Origin: Frankia sp. QA3
GTDB taxonomy: Bacteria > Actinomycetota > Actinomycetes > Frankiales > Frankiaceae
Reading direction: 5' to 3'
Length of the DNA: 64,000 nt
Assembly: GCF_000262465.1 (NCBI RefSeq)
Contig: NZ_CM001489.1
Span: 2,662,597 to 2,726,596 of the forward strand
Shown here: positions 62,651 to 64,000 of the stretch, one piece after another
Layout: the number at the start of each line of letters is the position of its first letter
Numbering within the stretch: position 1 is the stretch's first letter
Program-made: the position numbers and the translations under genes
Notes under the pieces: generated by a model
What the model was told of the DNA's origin: nothing
Databases searched by the model: none
What the model saw: the letters and a program-made list of their open reading frames with translations, nothing else

Positions 62651-64000
62651 GTGACGATTCGACAAGGATCGAACTATGAGCCTGGGAGCGAGGGCGGACT
62701 GCGCGGCTGGCAGCTCGGTGTGCTGGCGGCCGGCACGTTCACGCTGGGCGTCGACGGGTTCGTGCTCGCCGGCCTGCTGCCCGCGATTGCCGACGACCTG
62801 TCCGTGAGCATGTCCACCGCCGGCCAGCTCACCACGATCTTTTCCATCACCTACGCGGTCGGGTCGCCAGTGCTCGCGACCCTCACCGGCCACTGGGACC
62901 GGCGCCTGCTGCTCGGCGGCGGGCTGGCGTTGTTTCTTCTCGGGATGGCCGGCCAGGCGCTCGCCCCCTCCTACGCCGTGATGGCCGCCGGTCGGGTCGC
63001 CGCGGCCCTCGGTGCCGCGGCGTTCCAGTCCAACGCCTACGTCATGGCCGGCATGCTCGCCGGCAGCGAGCGTCGCGGCCGCGCGCTGGCCGCCGTCACC
63101 GCGGGTACCTCGCTCTCGACGGTGCTCGGGGTTCCCTTCGGTGTCCTGGCCGGACAGTGGTTCGGCTGGCGAGCGGTGCTGTGGGTCATCACGGCGCTCG
63201 CGGCGCTCACCGCGTTCTGCGTGCCCCTGCTACCCCGGGCCCACGTCCCCCCGACGAGCATGCGCGCCCGGCTGGGCGTGCTGACCCGGCCCGCGGTGCT
63301 CATGGTTCTACTCGCGACGATCGTGGTGCTCGCGCCGCCGTTCCTGCTGATCTCCTATCTGCCGGTCGTCCTGGGCATGGACGGCACGGAGGGCCGGCTC
63401 GTGGTGATACTGCTCGCGTTCGGGCTGGGCAGCCTGGTTGGCAACCGGCTGGTGGGTCGCCTGGTCGACGGTCGCGGCGCGCTGGGAGTGCTGCTGGTCG
63501 CCGTCGCCGGGCTCGCCGTGTCGTTCGCCCTGCTGGTGCCGGCGCGCGAGGAGTACGGCGCGGCGCTGGCCGTCCTCCTCGCCGTCGGCGCCTTCCAGGG
63601 ACTGTCGATCACGCCGCAGCAGCACCGGCTTTTCGTCGTCGCCCCGGACGTCGCCACCGTCGCCCTCGGGCTCAACGGATCAGCGATCTACATCGGCAGC
63701 GCCCTCGGCGCCGCGCTCGGCGGCGTGACCCTCGACGTGGCCGGGGCGTCCACGATTCCGGCCGCGGCCGCCGTACTCGCCGCAGCAGGGCTCGCCCTCA
63801 TCGCCACCACCGCCCCGGAACGACGACCCCGGACCGCCGCAACGCCAGTGGACACAGCGCCTACGGGCCCAGCGCCAGCAGGACCAGCGCCAGCAGGACC
63901 AGCGCCCGGGCAGCCGCGACCGCTGATGGACTCAAGCCCTTCCACGGCCGCCGGGTCTGCAGCCGCTTGCACTGCTCGGCAGCGTGAGTCCGGACGGTGA
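62651..64000 (+). CDS. MFS exporter, DHA1 type
   Basis: 449 residues, GTG at 62651, ending exactly at the window end with TGA. Twelve membrane segments are predicted. Motifs are GVDGFVLAGLLPAIADDLSV in helix 1, GRVAAALGAAAFQSNAYVMA in helix 4, SERRGRALAAVTAG and GVPFGVLAGQWFGWRAVLWV in the motif C region, and ITPQQHRLFVVAPDVA in the second half. The C-terminus has short PAPAGPAP repeats (about residues 405-425). It should export a small toxic compound under control of the divergent ArsR protein. It is similar in type to the exporter at 31,146 but not a recent duplicate. Confidence 0.92.
   Translation: MTIRQGSNYEPGSEGGLRGWQLGVLAAGTFTLGVDGFVLAGLLPAIADDLSVSMSTAGQLTTIFSITYAVGSPVLATLTGHWDRRLLLGGGLALFLLGMAGQALAPSYAVMAAGRVAAALGAAAFQSNAYVMAGMLAGSERRGRALAAVTAGTSLSTVLGVPFGVLAGQWFGWRAVLWVITALAALTAFCVPLLPRAHVPPTSMRARLGVLTRPAVLMVLLATIVVLAPPFLLISYLPVVLGMDGTEGRLVVILLAFGLGSLVGNRLVGRLVDGRGALGVLLVAVAGLAVSFALLVPAREEYGAALAVLLAVGAFQGLSITPQQHRLFVVAPDVATVALGLNGSAIYIGSALGAALGGVTLDVAGASTIPAAAAVLAAAGLALIATTAPERRPRTAATPVDTAPTGPAPAGPAPAGPAPGQPRPLMDSSPSTAAGSAAACTARQRESGR

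Overview
The window comes from a high-GC filamentous actinomycete. GTG starts are frequent, genes are packed with ATGA/GTGA overlaps, and it carries a SARP regulator, a modular polyketide synthase relic and a Ser/Thr-kinase STAND protein. I cannot name the genus. I see no tRNA, rRNA, CRISPR array or replication origin.

Block 1 (1-26.9 kb) is the best-preserved part. A small minus-strand gene (22-279) diverges from an 18-gene plus-strand operon (585-26,867). In order it encodes a very large tail sheath, tail tube, three accessory tail proteins, a gpD-like hub, a gpV-like spike, a PAAR tip, gp25, a J-type baseplate protein, an I-type tail protein, fibre-like and coiled-coil proteins, an 1,100-residue all-helical protein (tape-measure candidate), and a 2,279-residue RHS/YD-repeat protein. 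That last protein carries a zinc-metallopeptidase-like HELRH motif far behind the RHS core. This is a contractile-injection-system locus. No AAA+ ATPase, LysM protein, capsid, terminase, portal or lysis gene is visible.

Block 2 (26.9-29.8 kb) is an IS6 remnant followed by two MarR-type regulators around palindromic operators, a haloalkane-dehalogenase-like hydrolase whose expected start codon reads ATC, and a SnoaL-like protein.

Block 3 (30.2-43.8 kb) is a decayed secondary-metabolite cluster. The minus strand carries a flavin reductase, a PKS reduced to half of a KSQ loading domain fused to a terminal thioester reductase, an SDR, a P450 cut before its heme loop, a SnoaL-like protein, two broken acyl-CoA-dehydrogenase-like flavoenzymes, a GMC oxidoreductase and an MFS exporter. 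A class III aminotransferase (plus strand) and a SARP regulator follow, separated by a strong bidirectional terminator. Thioester reductase plus aminotransferase is the hallmark of polyketide-alkaloid pathways (coelimycin, cyclizidine, streptazone type), so this looks like a dead relative.

Block 4 (44.1-53.0 kb) holds a membrane-anchored gene interrupted by an in-frame stop, a 1,642-residue kinase/NB-ARC/repeat protein that resembles bacterial STAND immune sensors, an NAD-dependent epimerase, and an uncharacterised gene preceded by a perfect 21-bp-stem hairpin and a 14-bp tandem repeat.

Block 5 (53.0-62.2 kb) is a graveyard of mobile elements (IS1380, IS3, IS6, IS630 pieces) containing a VapBC pair, an OhrR-type regulator, a secreted HAF-repeat protein, an EAD1-like fragment and an aldehyde dehydrogenase pseudogene fused to a broken membrane-protein gene. 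Block 6 (62.2-64 kb) is an ArsR regulator divergent from an MFS exporter that appears to have a leaderless promoter.
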